Positions 35,577-43,755 of a stretch of 64,000 bases of DNA are shown in pieces. Within the stretch, counting starts at the first letter, position 1, and every line of letters starts with the position of its first letter. The notes below the pieces were generated by a model. The model was given only the letters and a program-made list of their open reading frames with translations, was not told the origin of the DNA and did no database searches. The stretch comes from Arthrobacter sp. PAMC25564 (GTDB lineage Bacteria; Actinomycetota; Actinomycetes; Actinomycetales; Micrococcaceae). The position numbers and the translations under genes are program-made. The DNA lies in assembly GCF_004798705.1 (NCBI RefSeq), contig NZ_CP039290.1:3906001-3970000 (forward strand). The letters run 5' to 3'.

Positions 35577-37262
35577 GTGCGTTTTGTTCAGGACCCAGGC
35601 AGGTCCTCCCGGCAGCTGGCCGTGGTGAGAGTGCCCGGCGCCCGGACGGGCTTGCTTTCTCCCGGTCGTACACGGACGTTGACCGCGCAGATCCTGATCT
35701 GGATGCTGTCGATCCTGGTGCTCACCGTGACCATGGGCGGCGTCCTCTTCACCATGATCAGCAACCAGTCTCTCGACCGCCAATACCAGTTGCGGGCGCT
35801 CGGTATCGCGGCCAGCGTCGCCCAAATGCCGCAGATAGGTGCGGCGATGGAGACCGGGGATCCCCAACACACGATCGAGCGGCTGGCCGCCGGCGTCATC
35901 GATTCGGCCCAGCCGGCCTACGTCGTTGTCACTGACCGTGCCGGCATCCGCTACTCCCACCCCAACGCGGCCCTGATCGGACAGCCGCTGGAGGAGCCTG
36001 TGGCAGTCCTGGACGGGCAAACGCATCTGGGGGTGAATGCCGGGAGCCTCGGCACATCCGCGAATGCGAAGGTTCCGATCCGGTCCGCGGATGGGTCAGT
36101 CATCGGTCAGGTCTCGGTCGGGATCCTCATCACGACGGAACAAGGCGACCAGATCCAGGAGGTCTGGCTGATCGTCGGATTCTCGGCGGCGGTCCTCGCG
36201 CTGGGCGTCCTGGGTTCGCTCGTCCTGGCCCGCAGGATCAAGCGCGTGACGTTCGATCTGGAGCCTGCGGAAATAGCCTCGCTGCTGCAGGAGCGCGAAG
36301 CCCTTCTGCACGGAATCCGTGAGGCCGTCATCGGTTTCGACGATGACGGCCTCGTCACGGTCATTAACGAGGAGGCGCGCCGGCTGCTCAAGGTGGAGGG
36401 AACCGTGGTGGGCCGCCCTCTGACGGGTCTGGTTCCCGCAGGACGGCTCAGGGATCTGTTAAGCGGGGCGTTGCCCGGCGCAGACCAGGTTGTGCTGACC
36501 GCGGATTCGCTCCTGGTGGTCAACCGTATGCCTGTGGTCCTCTCTGGCAGGAGCATAGGCTCCGTTGTGACACTGAGGGATCGTACGGAAACAGAGGCCT
36601 TGATCCGGGACCTTCACTCCGTCCACGGCCTGATGGATGCCATGCGGGCCCTGGAACACGAATATGCGAACCGGCTGCACGTGGTGGCGGGGCTGCTGGA
36701 AATGGGGGACCACTCACAGGCCAGGAACTACGTTTCCCAGATCTCCGACACGTCGCGGTCCCTGGGAGAGGGGCTGCGCGGGCGGATTGCCCCGCCGGAG
36801 CTGGCTGCCCTGCTGCTAGCCAAGATCACCGTCGCGGCAGAGCAGGACGTACTGATCACGGTCACAGAGGATTCCCGGCTGGACCAGAGCACGGTAAACC
36901 ACCAAGCATTGCTGACGATTGTCGGCAATCTTCTGGACAACGCGGTGGACGCCCTTGCCAACGCTCCCATGCCACGGCTCGTGACGATCCAGCTCGATGA
37001 CGCGGACGGAGTCTTTGTTGCGGTCCGCGACAACGGCCCGGGAGTTCCTGCCCATAGTATTGACCGGGTCCTGGTTGACGGCTATTCCACCAAAGCAGCC
37101 CGGCCCGGCATGCGACGTGGGATCGGACTAGCCCTGGTAAGCCGGATCGTGGGCCGCGCGGCCGGCACCCTGGACGTCTTTCCCGGTCCCGGGGGACACT
37201 TTGAAGCATGGCTCCCCGCCGACCCGCAAGCCTCCGGTCCAAACGACGAGGACACTCAATGA
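35577..37262 (+). CDS. CitA/DcuS-type sensor histidine kinase
   Basis: The protein has a membrane helix near residues 37-58, an extracytoplasmic sensor domain of about 125 residues, a second helix near 185-207, and a PAS-like domain near 225-330. The kinase core follows. The dimer and phosphorylation segment EHEYANRLHVVAGLLEMG has the H-E-x-x-N-x-L-H form of the citrate/C4-dicarboxylate sensor family. The ATP lid motifs are NLLDNAVDA, VRDNGPGVP and GIGLALVSRIV. The likely ligand is a carboxylate outside the cell. The GTG start is uncertain; GTGs a few codons on are possible. It overlaps the regulator gene by 4 bases. Confidence 0.9.
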   Translation: MRFVQDPGRSSRQLAVVRVPGARTGLLSPGRTRTLTAQILIWMLSILVLTVTMGGVLFTMISNQSLDRQYQLRALGIAASVAQMPQIGAAMETGDPQHTIERLAAGVIDSAQPAYVVVTDRAGIRYSHPNAALIGQPLEEPVAVLDGQTHLGVNAGSLGTSANAKVPIRSADGSVIGQVSVGILITTEQGDQIQEVWLIVGFSAAVLALGVLGSLVLARRIKRVTFDLEPAEIASLLQEREALLHGIREAVIGFDDDGLVTVINEEARRLLKVEGTVVGRPLTGLVPAGRLRDLLSGALPGADQVVLTADSLLVVNRMPVVLSGRSIGSVVTLRDRTETEALIRDLHSVHGLMDAMRALEHEYANRLHVVAGLLEMGDHSQARNYVSQISDTSRSLGEGLRGRIAPPELAALLLAKITVAAEQDVLITVTEDSRLDQSTVNHQALLTIVGNLLDNAVDALANAPMPRLVTIQLDDADGVFVAVRDNGPGVPAHSIDRVLVDGYSTKAARPGMRRGIGLALVSRIVGRAAGTLDVFPGPGGHFEAWLPADPQASGPNDEDTQ

Positions 37263-37942
37263 TCAGAACACTTGTAGTCGACGACGACTTCCGCGTGGCC
37301 GGAATCCACGCCTCACGGCTTGCTAAAGTGAACGGTTTTGAGTGCGTGGGCGAGGTGCACACCGCCGCGGCTGCACGCGAAGCCATCGACCGCCTGCAGC
37401 CGGAACTCCTCCTGCTGGACGTTCATCTGCCCGACGAGAACGGGATCTCCCTGCTGCGTTCGCTGCAGGCCGCCGGCAGCCAGATTGACTCCATCATCAT
37501 CACTGCCGCACGCGATCTGAACACCGTCCGATCAGCCATGAGCAGCGGAGCTGTCTACTATCTGGTCAAACCCTTCAGCTTTGACCAACTGCGCCTCCAA
37601 CTCGAGGCCTACCGCCGCTGGCGCCACGAACTGGAATCCTCCGCTCGCGCGGACCAGGCCACGGTTGACAGCCTCTTCAACCTGCGCCGGGCCGCCGTCG
37701 AACCCGCGGCTTGTCCCCAGCCCCGGCTCCAGCCGACCATGCAGAAGGTGCTCGATGCCGTACGGGCCTCGCAAAAGCCAATCGGCGCGGCCGAAATAGC
37801 AGACCAGCTCGGCGTCAGCCGCCCCACAGCCGCCCGCTACCTCGGCGCACTTGACCGCAAGGAACTGGTCACCCTGGAACTGTCCTACGGCACCACCGGA
37901 CGCCCGCTCAATTCCTACACGGTTCGTCGGAACGCCCCCTAG
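37259..37942 (+). CDS. CitB/DcuR-type response regulator
   Basis: The receiver domain spans residues 1-120, with VVDDDFRV (acidic pocket), the phosphorylated Asp in LLLDVHLPDENG, and the Lys in YLVKPFSF. A C-terminal helix-turn-helix follows: KPIGAAEIADQLGVSRPTAARYL. This is the domain order of CitB and DcuR. It is translationally coupled to the kinase. Target genes are probably the divergent ABC importer and perhaps the adjacent hydroxylase operon, inferred from position only. Confidence 0.93.
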   Translation: MIRTLVVDDDFRVAGIHASRLAKVNGFECVGEVHTAAAAREAIDRLQPELLLLDVHLPDENGISLLRSLQAAGSQIDSIIITAARDLNTVRSAMSSGAVYYLVKPFSFDQLRLQLEAYRRWRHELESSARADQATVDSLFNLRRAAVEPAACPQPRLQPTMQKVLDAVRASQKPIGAAEIADQLGVSRPTAARYLGALDRKELVTLELSYGTTGRPLNSYTVRRNAP

Positions 37943-38146
37943 CCAGGTAGCCACGACCCTTCAACAGCCACGGAACCACCCGTCAACACCGTAAAGATTA
38001 GCCCGATCCACCCCAGAGTCACCGGGCATGCCTTGGGATCCGGACCTGTCCCACGCCGGAGTTGGCGGGTGGACATATTCCGGTTGTGCCCGGTCCCGGG
38101 CGCCAAGACTGGGCATGTCCTCCCGGCGCGATGGCGTGGGACAGCC

Positions 38147-38180
38147 AAAGCGGGCCGCACCTTTCGGTACGGCCCGCTTT
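38147..38180. terminator. Bidirectional hairpin terminator
   Basis: Two 15-base arms starting AAAGCGGGCC with one mismatch flank a TTTC loop, bordered by A and T runs. It lies between the convergent response regulator (stop 37942) and reductase-fusion (stop 38204) genes. Confidence 0.75.
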
Positions 38181-38203
38181 GTCGTCAGCTCGGAGCATCC
38201 AGC

Positions 38204-39355
38204 TCAGACTTCGCCGCCGTGGCGTTCGATGACGTCGCTTGCCAGCTTCTTGCCGAAGGCTGTGTGCAGGCCCAGGGCCTTCACGGCCCGCGCCTCGTCA
38301 CGGTCCCTCAGCGCAGCGGTCAGCTCGGCAATGTGGCTGTGGTCCATCTGGCGGGCCCACTCATCCCCGCCGAGCGCCTGCCGCCACACGGTCCCGATGC
38401 CCAGGCGCCGGAAGGCATCCGTGAGCTGCGCGGAGCCGGCAACATTCACCAGGCGGTCGTGGTATTTCACGTTGAGCTTCAGGAACTCGTCCAGGCCGTC
38501 CTTACCGCTTTCGCGCAGCTTCCCCAGCTCCTCGGTCAAGCGGCCGAGCTCCGCGATGTCCTCGTCGGTGAACTTGCCGAAGTGGCTCGCGAGCACGCCG
38601 AGCTCGATCGTGGCGCGGCCGTCGTAGACGCTGTCGATGAGTTCGTGGGTGATGGGCGTGGGCAGGAATTCCCCCTTGTCACCGCGGGTCACGAGCGATT
38701 CGGCCGTCAGTTTGACCAGGGCGTTGTGGACGTTCTGCGGATCGGACTTGGTTTCTGCCGCGATCACGGCCGGATCCAGCTCATGCCGCAGCGGGGTCCG
38801 GCGCCGCAGCACCCAGTCGCGCACGGCGTTATAGGCCGCAAGTTCCCTGACCCGTTCCAACCGCCCGAAGGTGCCGCGGAAATAGGCCAGCGGCTCGCCA
38901 TTGCCGGCGCTCGCCTCGGTGGCCAGGCCCAGGAAGACGGTGTGGGTGCCGCCGGTGGGTGTTTCCTCAACCCGGCAGACGATCGTGGCAAGGGCGCCGT
39001 CCAGCAGCGGGACGCCTTCCTTCGAGAAGGTCACGGCGACGCCGTCGAACTTGTCCCCTCCCTTACGGCCGAACTTCATGGCAAGCTCGCTCTGCTCCTC
39101 GGCCAGGATGTTAATCCCGAAAACGCCGGCCTGCTGCACGGCATCGTGGGTGGAACTGGAACGGTTGAGGCAGGCGAGCATCATCGGCGGCTCCATCGAC
39201 AGCGAGGACACCGCCGACGCCGTCGTGCCGAACAGTTCGCCGTCGACGACGGTGGTGATGACCGTGACACCGCTTGCGAAGTGCCCGACGACGTGGCGGA
39301 AGGCGGCGGGATCGACGGTGACCTCCGCTGCGGGAATGACCTGGTTTGAATTCAC
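38204..39355 (-). CDS. Flavin reductase fused to a GntR/FCD regulator-like domain
   Basis: Residues about 14-165 form an HpaC-type flavin reductase domain: FRHVVGHFASGVTVIT at the start, then AVSSLSMEPPMMLACLNRSS and FGINILAEEQ, which bind flavin. Residues about 170-235 read as a GntR winged helix, and 238-375 as the all-helical FCD ligand domain, with KYHDRLVNVAGS and late histidines (HSHIAEL, LGLHTAFG) where FCD proteins bind metal. It would supply reduced flavin to the HpaB-like oxygenase 1.5 kb upstream. AGGAGG lies 5 bases before the GTG start. Whether the regulator half binds DNA is unknown. Confidence 0.85.
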   Translation of the reverse strand: MNSNQVIPAAEVTVDPAAFRHVVGHFASGVTVITTVVDGELFGTTASAVSSLSMEPPMMLACLNRSSSTHDAVQQAGVFGINILAEEQSELAMKFGRKGGDKFDGVAVTFSKEGVPLLDGALATIVCRVEETPTGGTHTVFLGLATEASAGNGEPLAYFRGTFGRLERVRELAAYNAVRDWVLRRRTPLRHELDPAVIAAETKSDPQNVHNALVKLTAESLVTRGDKGEFLPTPITHELIDSVYDGRATIELGVLASHFGKFTDEDIAELGRLTEELGKLRESGKDGLDEFLKLNVKYHDRLVNVAGSAQLTDAFRRLGIGTVWRQALGGDEWARQMDHSHIAELTAALRDRDEARAVKALGLHTAFGKKLASDVIERHGGEV

Positions 39356-39404
39356 TTCGTCCTCCTGGGATTTGTTGCCTGGTGTTGCGTGGTGGGGTGC
39401 GTGG

Positions 39405-40820
39405 TTAGGCGGGCGGGGTGAAGAGCCTGATCAACGGTGCCAGGCTCTCCAGCTCGTCAAGCCGCTGGACAAGCCCGACGGCTTGCTCGGCGTTCCGACG
39501 GGGCGTGCGGCCGCCGAAGGCGACGTTGGCGTAGTACTTCTCGAGGATCTCCGCCTCGCTCATCGGGTTGGCATGGATGTCGCCCTTGGGCACATCCGTG
39601 CGGGTCTGCAGGACGGATCCGTTCCGCAGTTTCACCTGTACCTCGGCGGTGAGGTACTCCGTGGGGGCCAGTGAATCGACCAGCGTGATCTTGTCCAGCA
39701 GGCGCTGCAGCCGCGGGTCCTGCATGTGCCCGGGCGTGAGGTGTTCGGGCCGGACCGTCTTGTACATAAGCGCAGTCGCCGCGGTGAAGCGGATGCTGAA
39801 GGCACCGGACACCTCGGGGCATTCCCCGATCACGAACGGCTGGCCGACAAAGCCTGCCAGGGTGCGCGGGGTGACGTGGATGACGATCTCCTGGATCTCA
39901 TCCTCATCGAGCACGTTCTCCGTCGCGATCCGGACGCAGGCGTCCAGGGACGGATGGCTGGCCCGGCACGAGGACCACGGCTTGATGACGCAGTCGGCGT
40001 AGAAGGCCTCGCCGAGCCGCCGGGTGATTTTCTCCGGCTCCGGCGAAGCACAGAACATGTCGAAGAATCCGTGGGCTCCGCCGATGGCATCCGCCGGTCC
40101 GGTGAAGCCCAGCTGGGCCATTTCGGCGGACACGATGGCGTTCCGGGCCGCGAAGGCCATCGGCAGTTTGAAGGCCAGCGTCTGGTCGTAGATGTTGGCC
40201 ACGGTGCCGGACAGCTGGTTCTCCACGATCCCGAGGGCGTGGCGCAGCTGGACCGCGTCCAGTCCCATCAGCTTCGCGGCGACGGCGGTGCCGCCGAGGC
40301 CGTTGATGGTGCCGGTGTTGTCCTGGCCGCTGTACACGTCGAAGCCGGACGAGGCGCCGAGCCTGGAGGTGAGGTCGTCGCCGAGGATCAGGGCGGTGAG
40401 AAGCTCCTTGCCCGAGGACCGTTGCTGCTCCGCGACCGCCAGGGCCACGGAGACCGTGGTCCCGCTGATGTGCGCTGCCGTCTGCGAGTGGTCCTCGTAC
40501 TCGGCGCCGATGGCCTCGAAGTCGTAGGACCGCATCATGGCCGCATTGACCATGGCCGCATTGTGGGCCGGAACCCTGGCCCCGTCGATCAGCACCGTGG
40601 ATTCGGCGGCACCTCCCCAGCGGGTGGCAAGGGCCAGCAGCGCCTGATTGCCCTGGGCGCGGTGCCCGGCGGCGATGTTGCCCAGCGAATCGATGATGCG
40701 GATCTTGGCCCGGGCCACGGTACCGGCGTCGAATGCTTCAAACCCGGTTCCGGTGATGTGCCGGCTCACGGTGTCGGTGATGGCCTCCACCGTGGTGGCC
40801 TCAGTGGTCTGCGCGGTCAT
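39405..40820 (-). CDS. MmgE/PrpD family protein
   Basis: The family includes 2-methylcitrate dehydratase, cis-aconitate decarboxylase and several lyases or isomerases of unknown substrate. The 471-residue length is normal. Recognisable segments are IIDSLGNIAAGHRAQGNQALL, NAAMMRSYDFE, HPSLDACVRIA (here SCRASHPSLDACV) and NGLGGTAVAAKLMGLD. The gene starts 10 bases after the HpaB-like stop and ends 49 bases before the reductase fusion, so it is embedded in the oxygenase operon. A role on a carboxylic ring-cleavage product is a guess. Confidence 0.87.
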   Translation of the reverse strand: MTAQTTEATTVEAITDTVSRHITGTGFEAFDAGTVARAKIRIIDSLGNIAAGHRAQGNQALLALATRWGGAAESTVLIDGARVPAHNAAMVNAAMMRSYDFEAIGAEYEDHSQTAAHISGTTVSVALAVAEQQRSSGKELLTALILGDDLTSRLGASSGFDVYSGQDNTGTINGLGGTAVAAKLMGLDAVQLRHALGIVENQLSGTVANIYDQTLAFKLPMAFAARNAIVSAEMAQLGFTGPADAIGGAHGFFDMFCASPEPEKITRRLGEAFYADCVIKPWSSCRASHPSLDACVRIATENVLDEDEIQEIVIHVTPRTLAGFVGQPFVIGECPEVSGAFSIRFTAATALMYKTVRPEHLTPGHMQDPRLQRLLDKITLVDSLAPTEYLTAEVQVKLRNGSVLQTRTDVPKGDIHANPMSEAEILEKYYANVAFGGRTPRRNAEQAVGLVQRLDELESLAPLIRLFTPPA

Positions 40821-40830
40821 GGCAGGACCC

Positions 40831-42351
40831 CTAGCCCCGGGCCCCGACGGTCAGCTTGTCCAAGCCCGGTGCCGAAGACCCGTCGGCGTGGCCCGGCGCC
40901 ACAGACTTCAGGCCGGTGGCGTCGATTTCATCGAAGAGCGCGCGGTAGGCGCCGGTCTCCCCCGCCGCCTGGGCCTTGCGGTGGTCCAGGGCACGCGCGC
41001 GGCCGATGCTGCCGAGGTAGAAGCGTTCGTACAGCTCGATCCGGCTGCCCAGGGCCGAGCCGGCGAAGTCCCACGCGGTCCGCATGATGCGGGCACGCTC
41101 CTGGGCGGAGATGCCGTTGGCACCGGGCAGGTACTTCTCCAGCAGCGGGCCCAGGCGCGGGTCGTTGAAGGCTGCGGCCGTGGGAGTGGCCAGCAGGTTG
41201 TGCGAGCCCATGGACTTGATGATGTCGTTGATCCGGATCATCCACGTCGGCACGATCGCGCGCAGCGAGCTGATGTCGTCATGGCAGAAGAAAGCGCCGC
41301 CGCCCCAGTCCGAGGCCCGCATCTCGGCGGAGTGGATCACGGAGCGGGCCAGGCGCAGATAGGTGTAGATTTCGCCGAGCATCGAGCCGACGTCGGGCTT
41401 GTTCTCGGTGGCGGTCACCTTGGCGATCTGGGTGCACAGGTCATACGCGAATTCGAGCTTCACCGCGGCGCGGATGGCGGTCTGCTGCTGGGTGTTGCCC
41501 GAGGCGGTGCCGGCGTTGATGGAGTTGTAGACGTCCAGGTTGCCGTCGATGAAGACGCGGTGCCACGGAACCAGCACGTCGTCGAAGATGATGACGGCGT
41601 CCTGCTCGTCAAAGCGCGAGGAGAAGGGCCTGTCCTCCACGGCCGCGTCCACGCCATAGTGGTCGCGGCAGACGGCGACGACGCCGGTGGTTGCCACCGG
41701 GATCGCGAACGAGATCGCATACTCCTCGAAGCCCTTCTGGATCGGCACTGCCGGGTAGACGTAGAGTTCGTCAGCGATCGGGCCGAGGGTGGCGAGCATC
41801 TTGGCACCGCGGACAATCAGGCCTTCCTCGGTCCGGTCGATGACGCGCAGCGTGAGTTCTTCGTTCATGCCCTGCAGCTCGCCGACGCTCTTGTCGATCG
41901 CGGCATGCACGATCGTGTGGGTCAGGGCGAGGTCGTTCTCGATCACTTCACGGTGGTAGGCCGCCAGTCGCTCGTGGTAGACCGTTCCGGAGCGGTCAAA
42001 GATGTCCCTGCGGGAGACGTGGCCGGCCAGGACGACGTTCACGTAATCCGGGGTGCGGCCAAGCATTCCGTTGGAGTAGCGGGCCAGCCGGTCGAAGGCG
42101 CGGTGGCGGCGGGCGATGTCCTCGGCGTTCTTCGGCAGGGACAGGCTCACGTTCATGGCCTCACCGGTCTCCGGATCGGTCGTCAGGCAGTCCTGCGCGT
42201 ACTTGTGCTGGTAGTCGAAGTAGCCGGCCATGCCGTCCAGGGACCCCTTGAAGGCGGGGTGGTCGAGAACGGAGATGCGTTCCGAGCCCAGCCAGACTTC
42301 GCGGCCGTCATCGAGGCCCCGCTTGTACTCTGCTCCGGTGCGTGCAGTCAC
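40831..42351 (-). CDS. 4-hydroxyphenylacetate 3-monooxygenase (HpaB)-like oxygenase
   Basis: This is the FADH2-using oxygenase half of a two-component hydroxylase that adds oxygen ortho to a phenolic OH; relatives act on 4-hydroxyphenylacetate, chlorophenols and nitrophenols. Features are SLDGMAGYFDYQHKYAQDCL, RIPNDVV-like stretches replaced by LGRTPDYVNVVLAG, FDDVLVPWHRVFIDGN, and the late GHNLLATPT segment (here GSHNLLATPTAAAFNDP). I use GTG 42351 with AAGGAG 6 bases before it. The reductase partner is the fusion protein at 38204. The substrate is not certain; hydroquinone or a 4-substituted phenol is plausible. Confidence 0.88.
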   Translation of the reverse strand: MTARTGAEYKRGLDDGREVWLGSERISVLDHPAFKGSLDGMAGYFDYQHKYAQDCLTTDPETGEAMNVSLSLPKNAEDIARRHRAFDRLARYSNGMLGRTPDYVNVVLAGHVSRRDIFDRSGTVYHERLAAYHREVIENDLALTHTIVHAAIDKSVGELQGMNEELTLRVIDRTEEGLIVRGAKMLATLGPIADELYVYPAVPIQKGFEEYAISFAIPVATTGVVAVCRDHYGVDAAVEDRPFSSRFDEQDAVIIFDDVLVPWHRVFIDGNLDVYNSINAGTASGNTQQQTAIRAAVKLEFAYDLCTQIAKVTATENKPDVGSMLGEIYTYLRLARSVIHSAEMRASDWGGGAFFCHDDISSLRAIVPTWMIRINDIIKSMGSHNLLATPTAAAFNDPRLGPLLEKYLPGANGISAQERARIMRTAWDFAGSALGSRIELYERFYLGSIGRARALDHRKAQAAGETGAYRALFDEIDATGLKSVAPGHADGSSAPGLDKLTVGARG

Positions 42352-42388
42352 TGTGAACTCCTTCTTGGCTGGCACCAGTCCTGGCACC

Positions 42389-42434
42389 TGTGGAAACTTC
42401 CACAACATTATGAGAGGAAAATGTATTCTTGTAA
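42389..42434 (-). promoter_or_regulatory. Candidate promoter and operator of the hpaB-like operon
   Basis: On the minus strand a -35-like TTACAA (42429-42434) is 16 bases from a -10-like CATAAT (42407-42412). Immediately downstream, 42389-42404 is a palindrome with 7-base arms, TGTGGAA and TTCCACA, two bases apart. It would cover the expected start of transcription, a good place for a repressor. Confidence 0.45.
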
Positions 42435-42487
42435 TGATTTTATATAAAAACCTGAGGCTTGGCAATGCCTTGCCCCCAGGGCTTCCG

Positions 42488-43573
42488 TCAGAACGACGTG
42501 ATGACGCTGCGGGCGATCGCACCGGACTCCTGCAAGCGGTAGGCATCATTGATCCCCTCAATTGGAATTTCCTGGGCGATCAGGTCATCGAGGTTCAAGC
42601 GGCCCTGCAGATAGAGCTCGGCGTACATCGGAATATCCCGGCGGATGTTGCTCGAGCCCATATAGACGCCCTGGATGCGCCGCTGCGAGCCGATGAGCGA
42701 GCGCAGCACGTCGACCTCCAGCGGGCCGCCGTTGGGGATGCCGATGAAGTAGGCGCCACCGCCCACGCGCGTCATCTCGACGGCCTGGGCCTGGGTCACC
42801 CCGAGCCCGATGGCCTCGAAGGAGTGATGCACTCCGCGCCCACTGATCCCGCGCACCCTGGCCACGGCATCCTCCTTGCTGGAGTCCACCACATGGGTGG
42901 CTCCGAAGCGGGCGGCCAGGTCGAGCTTGGCCGGATGCACATCGACGCCGATGATGGTGGTGGCCCCGGCGATCCGGGCGCCGGACAGGATGTTGAGGCC
43001 GATGCCGCCCAGGCCGATGACGGCGACCGTGTCGCCCGGCTGGACCTTCGCGGTATTGAGGGCGGCACCGACGCCCGTGATGGCCGCACAGCTGAGCACG
43101 GCAGCCTGCGGGAAGGGCACCTCCTTGGGGATCCGCACCAGGGTGTTGGCATGGCAGAGGGTGTATTCGGCAAATGCCGCGACGCCGAACGCATGCACAT
43201 CCCGGCCGTCGCCGCGGAGTTTCGAGCCGGCAGAGACCGGCCGGGACACCTCGCCGGGATTGAGGCAGCGGTAGCTGTGGCCAGCCAGGCATTCCTCGCA
43301 GTGGCCGCAGAACTTCACCTCGGAGCCAACAACATGGTCCCCCACGGCGAGGTCCCGGACATCCGGGCCGACGGCGGCCACGACGCCGGCCATTTCGTGC
43401 CCCACGACCATGGGAAGCGGGCGCCCGCGGTCGATCGAGGCGACCAGCAGGTCCGAATGGCACAGGCCTGCGGCCTTCACCTCGACCAGGACCTCGTGGC
43501 CCACCGGAGCCCCGATACTGATGTCTTCTATGTCAAAGCGGCCGTTGATTTCGTTGATGACTGCGGCTTTCAT
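42488..43573 (-). CDS. Zn-dependent medium-chain alcohol dehydrogenase
   Basis: This 361-residue MDR enzyme oxidises an alcohol with an NAD-type cofactor. The catalytic zinc site shows as CHSDLLV and GHEMAGVV, the structural zinc loop as CGHCEECLAGHSYRC, and the nucleotide site as VAVIGLGGIGLNIL. ATG 43573 is favoured, with AAGGGAG upstream. It diverges from a paralog at 43756 with a 182-base shared regulatory gap. It could oxidise a benzylic alcohol made by the VAO-type enzyme; this is inference from the cluster. Confidence 0.92.
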   Translation of the reverse strand: MKAAVINEINGRFDIEDISIGAPVGHEVLVEVKAAGLCHSDLLVASIDRGRPLPMVVGHEMAGVVAAVGPDVRDLAVGDHVVGSEVKFCGHCEECLAGHSYRCLNPGEVSRPVSAGSKLRGDGRDVHAFGVAAFAEYTLCHANTLVRIPKEVPFPQAAVLSCAAITGVGAALNTAKVQPGDTVAVIGLGGIGLNILSGARIAGATTIIGVDVHPAKLDLAARFGATHVVDSSKEDAVARVRGISGRGVHHSFEAIGLGVTQAQAVEMTRVGGGAYFIGIPNGGPLEVDVLRSLIGSQRRIQGVYMGSSNIRRDIPMYAELYLQGRLNLDDLIAQEIPIEGINDAYRLQESGAIARSVITSF

Positions 43574-43755
43574 CGTGGACTCCCTTGTCTCTGTCGGCAT
43601 CTCTGTCGGCGCGCCATTGGCGGCTTAGGCAAACTTGCCGATGTAATCGATTATTGAGTGATTTTGCACTTCATCTCATAGTATATTTATTTTGTGGTCT
43701 GAGTCACGTCCATGCCGGCTGATTCCGGCTCGTTCATCGAAGGGACTAAACGAAA

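Noticed and set aside
40648..42447. Plus-strand reading frame of 599 codons antisense to the hpaB-like gene
   Set aside because: Antisense shadow rich in Val/Gly/Asp/His without motifs.
43645..43695. TTGCAC-like -35 upstream of the second alcohol dehydrogenase
   Set aside because: The available -10 candidates have wrong spacing or weak match, so I did not call a promoter.
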